Source: Komagataeibacter intermedius TF2
GTDB lineage: Bacteria > Pseudomonadota > Alphaproteobacteria > Acetobacterales > Acetobacteraceae
NCBI RefSeq assembly: GCF_000964425.1
Contig: NZ_BANF01000044.1
Span: 1-64,000, forward strand
Direction: 5' to 3'
DNA length: 64,000 nucleotides
A program made the translations under genes and the position numbers. The notes under the pieces are model-generated. The model worked only from the letters and a program-made list of their open reading frames with translations, ran no database searches and was not told the origin of the DNA. This document shows positions 17,481-25,920 of the stretch, piece by piece. Each line of letters starts with the position of its first letter. Position 1 is the stretch's first letter.

Positions 17481-18979
17481 TCTTCCGACACAGGACCATT
17501 ATCATCGGCCAGCACGCAGTTCAGTTCCGCCACCTTTGCGTCACCAGGCGCGAATTCGAACGTGCTGCGCCAGCCATGGATGGGGGGAACAGGTTCGACC
17601 ACCACATTGCGGATCTCCCCTGCCGATGTACGGCACTGCAGGTGGAAATGCGGCTTTTCGGGCAGGTTCTCAAACGGCGCGCCCACGAAATCGAGGTCAA
17701 AGAACCGGGTATGCGAATCATCCGTCGCATCCCCCACGCGCGTTGCGGAAATACGGGCCAGCTTCGTGGGCCACGGCGTATCCCACCCCCAGTACATCCG
17801 GTAGGTGAACACATATTCACGCCCCGGCGCCAGCGCATCCTGCGGCCGCCAGAAGGCGACGATATTGTCGTTCACTTCATTGGGCGTGGGGATTTCCACC
17901 AGATCCACGGCACCCGCGCCCCAGTCCCCGATCGGCTCGATCCACAGCGAGGGACGCTTTTCATAATTCAGCGACACGTCCTCGAAATCGGTAAAGGCGC
18001 GCTTGCGCTGCATCAGGCCAAAGCCATGCGGGCGCACGTCACTGAAGGCCGAGAACTGCAGGTCACGCGGGTTGCGCAGCGGACGCCACAACTGCTGGCC
18101 ACTGCCCGTCCACATGGACAGGCCTTCGCTGTCATGGGCCGCGGGCCGCCAGTCATCAACGCGCGTCCGGTCATTCGCATCGAAATAGAACATGCCTGTC
18201 AGCGGCGCGATCCCGGATTCCGCAATGGCCTTGCGGGGGTAGAGATAGGACTGGACATCAAAGACCGTCGTCTCGCCGGGGCGGATGGTAAAGCGGAACG
18301 CCCCGACCAGCGACGGGCTGTCCAGCAACGCATGGATAACCACGCTATCCACGCCCGCCTTGGGCTTTTCCAGCCAGAAGGCACGGAACAGTGCGAATTC
18401 CTCCCCCTTAGGGTCGCCGGTCCCGTTGGCGAACCCACGCGCGGACAGGCCGTAATTCTGCCCCTTCGCCACGGCACGGAAATACGACGCGCCAAGGAAA
18501 ACGCAGAATTCCTCCATCACGCCCGGCGTATTGATCGGCGCGCGCAGCCGCAGCCCGGCAAAGCCGATATCGTCATTCACCCGCAGGGCAGGATCGTTAT
18601 AGGTGAACATGTCGGGGTTGAAGGCGATGGGACGGGACTGACCATCAATGACTTCGTTCATGTCGATGCGCGGTGCATACAGGTAGCCACGCGGAAAGAA
18701 TTCGACATCGAAACCCAGGTTCTCACCATGCCACAGGGCCTGTTCCGAACGGAACGTAATGGAATTGTACTGGTCGAAATTCAGGTTACGCATCGCAGGG
18801 GGCAATGACTGGGACGGGGCCTGGTATGCCTGCTGCGACAGCTGGTGCGCCAGCGTGCGCACGGTCGTGGAATCGAAATTTCCGCTCTGGGTGGCGCGGG
18901 CGGGCCGCGCCACGCCCACGCCCGCCACGGTCATGGCGGACAGGGCGGTTCCTGCTTTCATGAAATCACGTCGTAACAC
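17456..18979 (-). CDS. opgG: glucan biosynthesis periplasmic protein OpgG/OpgD (MdoG family)
   Basis: A 507-aa periplasmic protein of the MdoG family, needed for assembly or branching of periplasmic glucans made by OpgH. The N-terminus LRRDFMKAGTALSAMTVAG is a twin-arginine signal, cleaved near ARA; a Tat signal is more typical of OpgD than OpgG, so the paralogue name is tentative. The GTG at 18979 follows GGAG with nine-base spacing. The body contains the large carbohydrate-binding beta-sandwich (FDVEFFPRGYLYAPRIDMNEV, RPSLWIEPIGDWGAG) and C-terminal Ig-like domain. It is the first gene of the opgG-opgH unit. Confidence 0.93.
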   Translation of the reverse strand: MLRRDFMKAGTALSAMTVAGVGVARPARATQSGNFDSTTVRTLAHQLSQQAYQAPSQSLPPAMRNLNFDQYNSITFRSEQALWHGENLGFDVEFFPRGYLYAPRIDMNEVIDGQSRPIAFNPDMFTYNDPALRVNDDIGFAGLRLRAPINTPGVMEEFCVFLGASYFRAVAKGQNYGLSARGFANGTGDPKGEEFALFRAFWLEKPKAGVDSVVIHALLDSPSLVGAFRFTIRPGETTVFDVQSYLYPRKAIAESGIAPLTGMFYFDANDRTRVDDWRPAAHDSEGLSMWTGSGQQLWRPLRNPRDLQFSAFSDVRPHGFGLMQRKRAFTDFEDVSLNYEKRPSLWIEPIGDWGAGAVDLVEIPTPNEVNDNIVAFWRPQDALAPGREYVFTYRMYWGWDTPWPTKLARISATRVGDATDDSHTRFFDLDFVGAPFENLPEKPHFHLQCRTSAGEIRNVVVEPVPPIHGWRSTFEFAPGDAKVAELNCVLADDNGPVSEEWVYRWTP

Positions 18980-19089
18980 TGAGTTTAGCTCCAGTTCATT
19001 TTTCTTGATTTACTGCCGCGCCACATATCCACGCTCATCGGCGCAAAAGAATGCCTGAACGTCCGTGATCGGAGTCGCCTATGGCTTTT

Positions 19090-19434
19090 TCACGGCGGGG
19101 GCGAACACATGGCGGCCAATGTTTCCAGCTGTCCCTGCACGGCGTCCCGCCCCGCTTTCTCGATATCACGGTACAGCCGCACCACGGCTTCCCCTTCGGG
19201 CGAAAGGCCGGCCCCGCCGCCGCCGCCGGGGCGTGCGGCCACCAGCGGGCGCACGAAGGTCGTGTTCATCGCCTCAACCAGCAGCCATGCCCGGCGATAG
19301 GACATGCCCATGGCCCGGGCGGCTGCCGAAATGGACCCCGTCTGGCCAATCTGTTCCAGAAGCTTGATCTTGCCATGCCCCAGCAGGGGTGAGCCGTTCG
19401 CGTCCACGCGTAACGTCAGGCGCATTTCTGTCAT
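19090..19434 (-). CDS. ModE-type winged-helix DNA-binding protein (single domain)
   Basis: 114 aa, matching only the N-terminal DNA-binding half of ModE: LLGHGKIKLLEQIGQTGSISAAARAMGMSYRRAWLLVEAMN is the LysR-like helix-turn-helix, followed by LSPEGEAVVRLYRDIE of the wing and dimerisation helix. The C-terminal molybdate-binding (TOBE/MOP) domains are absent, so it probably does not sense molybdate directly. GGGAG precedes the ATG by nine bases. It is divergent from a GNAT gene and lies 110 bp downstream of opgG; no molybdate transporter is in view. The Gly-rich loop AARPGGGGGAG sits in the wing. Confidence 0.85.
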   Translation of the reverse strand: MTEMRLTLRVDANGSPLLGHGKIKLLEQIGQTGSISAAARAMGMSYRRAWLLVEAMNTTFVRPLVAARPGGGGGAGLSPEGEAVVRLYRDIEKAGRDAVQGQLETLAAMCSPPP

Positions 19435-19513
19435 GGTTCCAAACTCCCGGACACAGCTATATCATTGTCCCTTCTACCGGAAACGGCTGCACCTGAAACG
19501 GAATTTTCCCGCC

Positions 19514-20056
19514 ATGTCCCTGCCCTCTTCCCCACCCGGGCCGCCAGCAGGCCCATGGCGGCCCATGCAGCCACACGACCTGCCCGCCGTCATGGCGCTG
19601 GCCACCACCATGCACCCCGGCTGCCCAGAACGGGCGGACGTTCTGGATGAACGCCGCAGGCTATGCCCGGCGGGCTGCCTCATCCTGCCTGACGCGCAGG
19701 GACGCCCTGGCGGGTATGTCCTGAGCCACCCCTGGCGGGCAGACCGTCCGCCCGCGCTGGACACCTACCTGCACCACCTGCCCGGACAGGCGAACTGCTG
19801 GTACCTGCACGACATCGCCATCATCCCGCCCCTGCGCGGACAGGGCGCGATGCATGCGGCGCTGCGCATCCTGACCCGGCACGCCCGCGACCATGGCGTG
19901 AACCGGATGGCGCTGATGGCGGCGGAAGGCGCGCGTCCGGTCTGGGCGCATATGGGATTTACCCCCATGCACGGCATCCCGCCGGACATCACCGCAACCT
20001 ACGGGGTCGATGCCTGCCCCATGCACCGTGCCATTTCCGGAACGATACAGGTATAA
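19514..20056 (+). CDS. GNAT-family N-acetyltransferase
   Basis: 180 aa. The acetyl-CoA loop is visible as LHDIAIIPPLRGQGAMHAALRILTRHA, matching V-P-x-RGxGxG/A of the GNAT fold, and the final strand region has VWAHMGFTPMHG. Substrate unknown; both small-molecule and protein acetylation are possible. I chose the ATG at 19514 because homology begins at WRPMQPHDLPAVMALA shortly after it; upstream in-frame sequence overlaps the divergent ModE-like gene and looks non-coding. The ribosome site is weak. It converges on the polyol dehydrogenase gene, with an intergenic repeat copy between them. Confidence 0.8.
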   Translation: MSLPSSPPGPPAGPWRPMQPHDLPAVMALATTMHPGCPERADVLDERRRLCPAGCLILPDAQGRPGGYVLSHPWRADRPPALDTYLHHLPGQANCWYLHDIAIIPPLRGQGAMHAALRILTRHARDHGVNRMALMAAEGARPVWAHMGFTPMHGIPPDITATYGVDACPMHRAISGTIQV

Positions 20057-20117
20057 AAGCCATTCCGGGCCGTCTGAAAAGCCCACTGATGCACCAGTCC
20101 GCAGGTCTTAAAAACGA

Positions 20118-20203
20118 TTGTGGTAAAGAATTGTCTAAAAAACTTTAGAAAATGCCGCCTTTTTTTAAAAAAGGCGGCACCCGAAGAATTTTATTATTTT
20201 TTA
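20118..20203. repeat. intergenic hairpin repeat, copy A
   Basis: AT-rich element with core palindrome GCCGCC-T7-A6-GGCGGC (20154-20178), flanked by TGGTAAAG upstream and ACCCGAAGAATTTTATTATTT downstream. Related elements lie at 27178-27270 and 61243-61316. It sits between convergent genes and may serve as a bidirectional terminator. Confidence 0.8.
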
Positions 20204-20229
20204 TTACTCAACTGTTCCGGGACAGTTGC

Positions 20230-21693
20230 TTACACAGGCAGGCTGGCCCGCACGCCGCGATCCCGAATGGCCCTGCGTGCGGCGACCACCGCCGCATCCA
20301 GCGCGGTGGTGTCCATGTCCCGCCAGCCATCAAAGGCCGGCAGCCGCAGGCCTGCGGCAAGGTCGCTGTCATTGACCAGCGCGATCTGGTCCGCATCCAG
20401 CGTGGGTTCGATAGGCGTATAGGTCTGCCCCTTTTCATCCTGCCCGCGCAGCATTTCCAGATAGGCGGCGATGCCGAACGCTATCCGGTCAAGGTCACGC
20501 CCGCTGTTCAGTGAACGGCGCACGGTATCGGTCCAGAACACACGCACCTTGGATGCGCCATCGCTACAGATCCGCAGCAGCGTATCGGCCACGGCGCGAT
20601 TGGAAAACCGGCTGAGCAGGCGCGTGCGGTACGCATCCAGGTCCACGCCCGCCGGGGCGTCGATCTGCGGCATCGCATCCTTCGTCCAGTAGGCATTGGC
20701 CAGACGGGCCAGATCGGCGTCCTCCACCGTTTCATGCGCATAGCGGTGGCCCAGCAGCAGCCCCGTCGAGCCAAGCAGCAGGTGGGCTGCGTTGAGCATG
20801 CGCACCTTCACCTGTTCATACCCCGCCACATCGTCCGCGAACTCGACACCCACCTGTTCCAGCGCGGGACGACCGTTGCAGAACCTGTCCTCCAGCACCC
20901 ACTGGCTGAAATCCTCCGCCAGCACCGGCAGGTCGTCATCCAGCCCGCTGGCCGCGTTCAGGCTGTCGCGCGTGGCCCTGTCCACGCCCGGCGTGATGCG
21001 GTCGACCATGGAGCACGGGAAGGTCACATTGGCATCAATCCATTCGGCAAGATCCGCATCCAGCGCGCGGGCGTAGCCCACGAATGCCTCATGCGCGACA
21101 TGGCCGTTACTGCGCAGGTTGTCACATGACAGGACGGTAAATGGCCCGGCCCCCGCTGCACGCCGGCGACGCAGGCCTTCCACCACGTAACCGAACACGG
21201 TCGTGGGACGACGGGGGTTCTTCAGGTCCGCCTGCACGGCGGGGGTATCAAGGCGGAACTGCCCGGTTTCCTCGTTGATGTTATAGCCGCCTTCGGTAAT
21301 CGTCATGCTGACGATACGGGTCTGCGGGTCCGCAAGGCGGGCCAGCACGGCTTCAGGATCGGCAGGGGCAAGCAGGTACTCACGCAGCGCGCCGATGATG
21401 GACACCGTGCGCACGCCACTGGCCGTGACTTCCGTCAGGGAATACAGGCAGTCCTGCTGCGTGAAGGCATGGGCCTTGGCTTCGCCACGCGGGCCACCAC
21501 CCAGTCCCACACCCACGATCCCCCACTGTGCCTGTCCCGGCAGGGCGAGGCATTTATTGACGTACCATGCCTCATGCGCGCGAAAGAAGTTGCCGACACC
21601 AAAATGAACGATCCCTCGTCCCACGTCCTCCCGTTTGTAACGCAGCGGCTGGACGCTGGCGGGAAGGTGATTCAGGGTTTTTTCATTCAGCAT
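20230..21693 (-). CDS. mannitol dehydrogenase family polyol oxidoreductase
   Basis: 487-aa long-chain mannitol dehydrogenase-type enzyme, which oxidises D-mannitol, D-arabinitol or related polyols to the ketose with NAD(P)+ (or reduces fructuronate/tagaturonate in related branches). Visible: IVHFGVGNFFRAHEAWYVN near residues 28-46, GIVGVGLGGG, SCDNLRSNG, ITP-VDR, and the C-terminal helical domain with KVRMLNAAHLLLGSTGLLLGH carrying the catalytic Lys region. Length matches the family (about 480-500 aa). It is the last gene of a minus-strand series opgC, degP, FUSC gene, dehydrogenase. A polyol permease 6 kb away is a plausible functional partner. The exact substrate cannot be set. Confidence 0.92.
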   Translation of the reverse strand: MLNEKTLNHLPASVQPLRYKREDVGRGIVHFGVGNFFRAHEAWYVNKCLALPGQAQWGIVGVGLGGGPRGEAKAHAFTQQDCLYSLTEVTASGVRTVSIIGALREYLLAPADPEAVLARLADPQTRIVSMTITEGGYNINEETGQFRLDTPAVQADLKNPRRPTTVFGYVVEGLRRRRAAGAGPFTVLSCDNLRSNGHVAHEAFVGYARALDADLAEWIDANVTFPCSMVDRITPGVDRATRDSLNAASGLDDDLPVLAEDFSQWVLEDRFCNGRPALEQVGVEFADDVAGYEQVKVRMLNAAHLLLGSTGLLLGHRYAHETVEDADLARLANAYWTKDAMPQIDAPAGVDLDAYRTRLLSRFSNRAVADTLLRICSDGASKVRVFWTDTVRRSLNSGRDLDRIAFGIAAYLEMLRGQDEKGQTYTPIEPTLDADQIALVNDSDLAAGLRLPAFDGWRDMDTTALDAAVVAARRAIRDRGVRASLPV

Positions 21694-21735
21694 GGTGTCT
21701 GTTGCACTCCTTGATTGTGTCTTCGTGCGCCCGTC

Positions 21736-22860
21736 CTATTGCCTTGCAACCGCGTTGGTTGAAACAGGATCAAACGCCGTCTCGGCCACGAACGGATGCC
21801 CCGACAGGGGGAACGGACCATCATCGGTCCGCCCGTCCGACCAGATATTGCGCGCGGCCAGCCGCATGTCGGCATGCAGCAGCCCGATGGCGAAACGCAT
21901 GACAGGGGTCCAGTGTTCCCCCTGCTGATCCTGCAGGTCCAACTGGTCCAGAATATCGCGCATTCCCTCATCGGGCAGCGTGTGTCCCCGGCGGGACGCA
22001 GCCATGGCATCGCAGCGGTCGGCCATCTGGCCCAGCATCCGTCCCAGCATGTCACGCTCCTGCTGCAGGATGTCGCCGGTCCGGGCTGTTTCGCCTTCCA
22101 CGGCGGCGCGCGAAATAAAGATAGCATCCGAACGGACCCGACGCAAAAGTCCCGGCAGGCGCACCACCAGCGGGTCGTGCCGCGCCAGTGACCCGGGGTG
22201 TTCGACCTCGGCCTCCTGCACGCCGTCATTTATGTCCTGCAGCAGGGAGCGGCACATGACATCCACCGTGGCCAGCGCGTCATGGTCGGGATGCTGGTGC
22301 AGCGCGGTGACCAGCAGGTCCGACAGGCGGCGCAGCAGGCTTGCGGCATTACGCAGCACTTCGCGTCGCGCCTCGTTCCGCAACACGAAAAACGACACCG
22401 CGAACGACACCACGACACCCGTCATGATCGAGGCGATCCGCTGCAGCGGCCTTGAAAACGGCTCCCCCGTGGCGGGAAACAGCAGCACGACCATCAACGT
22501 GACAATGGCCACCCGCATCTTGGGCCGCAGCGCCACCAGCACCGCCAGCGGCATGAGCATGACCCAGAACACCATGCCCACCGACAGCGCGCACCACTGT
22601 TCCAGCGCAATGGCCGACATGCCCGCCGCCGCCCCGATCAGGGTGCCCACGATCTGTTCGCGCCCGGTGGACAGCGTCTGGGTCAGGCGCGTCTGGGTAA
22701 TGACGATGACCGAGGTGATCAGCGCCCAGACCGGTTCATCCAGATGGATGATGGTGGCGACAATGCCCGACAGGATGAGCGAGACGTTCATCCGCACGAC
22801 CTGCCGCCACGTCCCCCGCCGCGTAATGGACAGGAAAAGGTTCTTCAGGCGTTCATGCAT
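21736..22860 (-). CDS. FUSC-family / aromatic acid exporter-like membrane protein
   Basis: 374 aa. The N-terminal half contains about six hydrophobic segments (SLILSGIVATIIHL, VWALITSVIVITQT, GTLIGAAAGMSAIAL, VGMVFWVMLMPLAVLVAL, VAIVTLMVVLLFPA, IMTGVVVSFAVSFFVL), and the C-terminal half is a soluble helical domain, the layout of FUSC/aromatic-acid exporter proteins. Such proteins form efflux systems for aromatic carboxylates or other organic acids, but no membrane-fusion partner is adjacent. The stop of degP lies five bases before its start and the dehydrogenase begins 42 bp after its stop, so these three are probably co-transcribed. Confidence 0.82.
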   Translation of the reverse strand: MHERLKNLFLSITRRGTWRQVVRMNVSLILSGIVATIIHLDEPVWALITSVIVITQTRLTQTLSTGREQIVGTLIGAAAGMSAIALEQWCALSVGMVFWVMLMPLAVLVALRPKMRVAIVTLMVVLLFPATGEPFSRPLQRIASIMTGVVVSFAVSFFVLRNEARREVLRNAASLLRRLSDLLVTALHQHPDHDALATVDVMCRSLLQDINDGVQEAEVEHPGSLARHDPLVVRLPGLLRRVRSDAIFISRAAVEGETARTGDILQQERDMLGRMLGQMADRCDAMAASRRGHTLPDEGMRDILDQLDLQDQQGEHWTPVMRFAIGLLHADMRLAARNIWSDGRTDDGPFPLSGHPFVAETAFDPVSTNAVARQ

Positions 22861-22865
22861 ACGGC

Positions 22866-24443
22866 TTAGTGTCCGGCGCCATCCGGCAGGGGAAAGGGCA
22901 CCCAGCGCAGACCGTCTGAATTCTGCACCAGGAACAGCACGGTCTTGCGGTGCTGGGCGCGGGCCGCGTCAAGCTGGCGGCGCAGATCGGCGGGCGTGTT
23001 CACCGCCGACTGCTGCACTTCGGTCACCACGTCGCCGGGGCGCAGGCCACGCTCGGCCGCGGGGCTGTCATCTGTCACGCCGGTGACCAGCACGCCCTTC
23101 TGCCCTTCCGCCATGTTGTATTTCTGGCGCGCGATGTCATCAATCTCGCCCACCGTGAAGCCCATGCCTGTAATGGCCATGCTGCCCTGTGCCGGTTTTT
23201 TCGCAGGTGCCGTGGCGCCATCGGCCTTATCGGTCTTTTCCTCGGGCAGGGCGCCAATGGTGATCGCCACGTTCATCTGCTGGCCCTTACGCCAGATTCC
23301 CAGATGCGCGACGCTGCCACCCGCCAGTTCCGCCACAAGGCGCGGCAGGGCGCGACCGTCAATATCCTTGCCATTCAGGCTCTGGATCACGTCGCCGGTC
23401 TGCAGGTGGGCCACCGCCGCGGGTCCCTTTGGCTCGACCCCCGCGATCAGCGCGCCGTGGGGGCTTTTCAGGCCCAGCCCATCGGCAATTTCCTGCGTCA
23501 CGTCCTGAATGCGCACGCCAATCCATCCGCGCGTGACACGGCCGTGGTGGCGAAGCTGGTCGATGATGCCCTGCGCTTCGGCCGAGGGAATGGAAAAGCC
23601 GATCCCGATCGATCCACCCGAAGGCGAGAAGATGGCGGTGTTGATGCCGATCACCTCCCCGTTCAGGTTGAACAGGGGGCCACCGGAATTGCCCTTGTTG
23701 ATCGGGGCGTCGGTCTGGATGAAATCGTCATACGGACCCTGTTCGATATTGCGTCCGCGTGACGAGACGATGCCCGCCGTCACCGTACCCGACAGGCCGA
23801 ACGGATTGCCGATCGCCAGCACCCAGTCCCCCACGCGGGCATGGTCGCTGTCGCCAAAGGGCACGGCAGGCAGCGGTTTCGGGCTGTCCACCTTCAGCAC
23901 CGCAAGGTCGGTGCGGTCATCATGGCCCAGCAGCCGCGCCTTCAGCACGGTATTGTCCTGCAATGTAATGGTGATCTGGTCGGCATGGCGCACGACATGG
24001 TTGTTGGTCACGATCACGCCCGACGGGTCGATGATGAAGCCCGAACCCAGCGCCTGCATCTTGCGTGGTGGCGCATTGGGGGTGTCCTGGCGGTTCATGA
24101 AATCATGGAAGAATTTCTCGAACGGCGATCCTTCGGGAAAATTGGGCACCTGTGGCGTGCTGTCGCCATCATCGCCATCATCATCGTCCTCGCCGGGACG
24201 CACCATCTCGGTGGTGGACACGTTGACGACGGCGGGCAGCAGCTTCGCTGCAAGGTCGGCAAAACTGTCGGGCATGTTGCGCCCCTCGCCCGGCAGGCGC
24301 AGGGGGGCGGCGGATGCGGCGGCCGGAACAGGGGCCGGGGCGGGATCAGCCGCCTGCGCGGCATGCCCCCCAAGGGCCGTCACCAGCCCAATGGCAAGGC
24401 AGGATCGGGAAAAGGCAGCGGCGCGAAAGGACATGGGGCTCAT
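22866..24443 (-). CDS. degP: Do-family periplasmic serine protease (DegP/MucD-like)
   Basis: 525-aa envelope quality-control protease and chaperone. Signal peptide: MSFRAAAFSRSCLAIGLVTALGGHAAQA. The trypsin-like domain has the catalytic triad His in IVTNNHVV, Asp in DDRTDLAVLKVD, and Ser in NKGNSGGPLFN. Two PDZ domains follow (GWIGVRIQDVT onward and KGVLVTGVTDDSPAAERGLRPGDVV), as in DegP/MucD. An acidic insert GEDDDDGDDGD near residue 85 may be a surface loop. AGGA lies five bases before the ATG. It sits between opgC and the FUSC gene, spacing five bases to the latter, so envelope functions are clustered. Confidence 0.95.
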   Translation of the reverse strand: MSPMSFRAAAFSRSCLAIGLVTALGGHAAQAADPAPAPVPAAASAAPLRLPGEGRNMPDSFADLAAKLLPAVVNVSTTEMVRPGEDDDDGDDGDSTPQVPNFPEGSPFEKFFHDFMNRQDTPNAPPRKMQALGSGFIIDPSGVIVTNNHVVRHADQITITLQDNTVLKARLLGHDDRTDLAVLKVDSPKPLPAVPFGDSDHARVGDWVLAIGNPFGLSGTVTAGIVSSRGRNIEQGPYDDFIQTDAPINKGNSGGPLFNLNGEVIGINTAIFSPSGGSIGIGFSIPSAEAQGIIDQLRHHGRVTRGWIGVRIQDVTQEIADGLGLKSPHGALIAGVEPKGPAAVAHLQTGDVIQSLNGKDIDGRALPRLVAELAGGSVAHLGIWRKGQQMNVAITIGALPEEKTDKADGATAPAKKPAQGSMAITGMGFTVGEIDDIARQKYNMAEGQKGVLVTGVTDDSPAAERGLRPGDVVTEVQQSAVNTPADLRRQLDAARAQHRKTVLFLVQNSDGLRWVPFPLPDGAGH

Positions 24444-24511
24444 ATATCCTGCTGAACTGGATCGGACGCAGCACCTATATCACGCCCTTCACGCGCGCGG
24501 AAACCATGCCC

Positions 24512-25681
24512 TCAGTTCCGGCATAACGGCGCATGCACGGGCAGGCCGCCCGGTGCGGGGGACGCGGCCCTGCGGGCGCGGGCCACCGCACGGGCGCGTT
24601 CGCGGTTGCGCGCCACCCACAGCAGCACCATAAACCCCACGACATTCACCACCACCTGCATGATCCAGCCCGCGCCAAAACTGGTCAGCACCAGCCGGGC
24701 ATACAGGTCCACCAGCGTTCCCGCCGTAAAGATTTCAAGCGAATGCCGACCGAACAGCGCCATAAGCTGCCCACCGCGCGTTGCGGCCAGCGCGGTCGCA
24801 CCGGGCGAGGACTGCACCAGATAGAACAGCGCCAGCACATCCAGCAGCCGCCATGGGGCCAGGATCATCTTGTCCGGCACCGCCATGCTGACGGGCCGCA
24901 GGTCGGCAAAGCCCCAGTCCATCCACGGAAACGACTGAACGAAGGAAAAGACCAGATACAGACCGCAGGCCGCAGCCAGCACACGCGAACGTGGCAGGCT
25001 GCCATCATGCCGTCCCGCAAGCCGCGCCCCACAGACCCCCAGTATGAACAGGAACTGCCACGCCAGCGGGTCGAAATACCACCCGTCGGGGTCCAGCCAG
25101 TTGGGAAAGTTCAGGCGCGGATCAAGATTGACCAGAAGCCAGACGGCGGCACTCAGCCCCAGCACGACCGGCGTCCCCACCCCGCGCAGCAGCGCGTACA
25201 ACGGCGCGAACCCCAGCAGCAGCACGATATAAAGCGGCAGGATGTTCAGGTTGCCCGGCAGGGCCTGAAGTGACAGCACCCGCCATGCCGAATCCAGCCC
25301 ATGCGCCAGTTCGGGTTCAAGGAAATCAACCGGCACAGGCCAGAAATGCCGCCATATGCGGATGGTGGAAATACACACCACCACCATCGCCATCTGGAAA
25401 ACATAAAGCTGCCAGCACCGTCGTCCGATACGCGCCAGCACCGACAGGACCGGCTGTTTTTTGCCAAACGCACGGCCATAGGCCAGCCACGAGGCATAAC
25501 CCGCCAGCAGTACGAACACCTCCGCCGCATCGGCAAACCCGACATTGCGCATGGTGAACCGGTTCAGCACATCCTGCGGGATATGGTCGATACACATCAT
25601 GAGCAACGCAACCCCGCGCAGCGCGTCAATGCGGTGATCGCGCCGGTGGGGCGTTGCTGCGTGCGAAGGGGAAGCGCCCAT
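24512..25681 (-). CDS. opgC: OpgC-family membrane acyltransferase
   Basis: 389-aa multi-pass membrane protein of the OpgC family, related to acyltransferase-3 proteins; in other bacteria OpgC adds succinyl groups to periplasmic glucans. The diagnostic start is RIDALRGVALLMMCIDHIP, followed by FADAAEVFVLLAGYASWLAYGR and about ten hydrophobic helices. The ATG at 25681 has AGGAA five bases upstream, better than an in-frame ATG 14 codons earlier. It is first in the series with degP and the FUSC gene and only 5.5 kb from opgG-opgH, so backbone synthesis and decoration genes are close though not in one operon. Confidence 0.9.
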   Translation of the reverse strand: MGASPSHAATPHRRDHRIDALRGVALLMMCIDHIPQDVLNRFTMRNVGFADAAEVFVLLAGYASWLAYGRAFGKKQPVLSVLARIGRRCWQLYVFQMAMVVVCISTIRIWRHFWPVPVDFLEPELAHGLDSAWRVLSLQALPGNLNILPLYIVLLLGFAPLYALLRGVGTPVVLGLSAAVWLLVNLDPRLNFPNWLDPDGWYFDPLAWQFLFILGVCGARLAGRHDGSLPRSRVLAAACGLYLVFSFVQSFPWMDWGFADLRPVSMAVPDKMILAPWRLLDVLALFYLVQSSPGATALAATRGGQLMALFGRHSLEIFTAGTLVDLYARLVLTSFGAGWIMQVVVNVVGFMVLLWVARNRERARAVARARRAASPAPGGLPVHAPLCRN

Positions 25682-25920
25682 CGTATTTCCTGTCAGCCCG
25701 AACGGTGCACAAGATGGCTGCAACCATCATGGCGCAGCGAGCGTAAAGCAGCAAACCGCGCCGCAGGCCATTCCCGTCATGGCAGGGATGCCACGCATGC
25801 CGGACATGGCACGCGGATGCAGTCCGGACAGGCTGCCCACCGTTTCATGACTCGACCATCACGGCCCGCCCCTTCTATACCCGCACGGGTCACACAGCCG
25901 CCAGCAGGGAGCGCACAACC

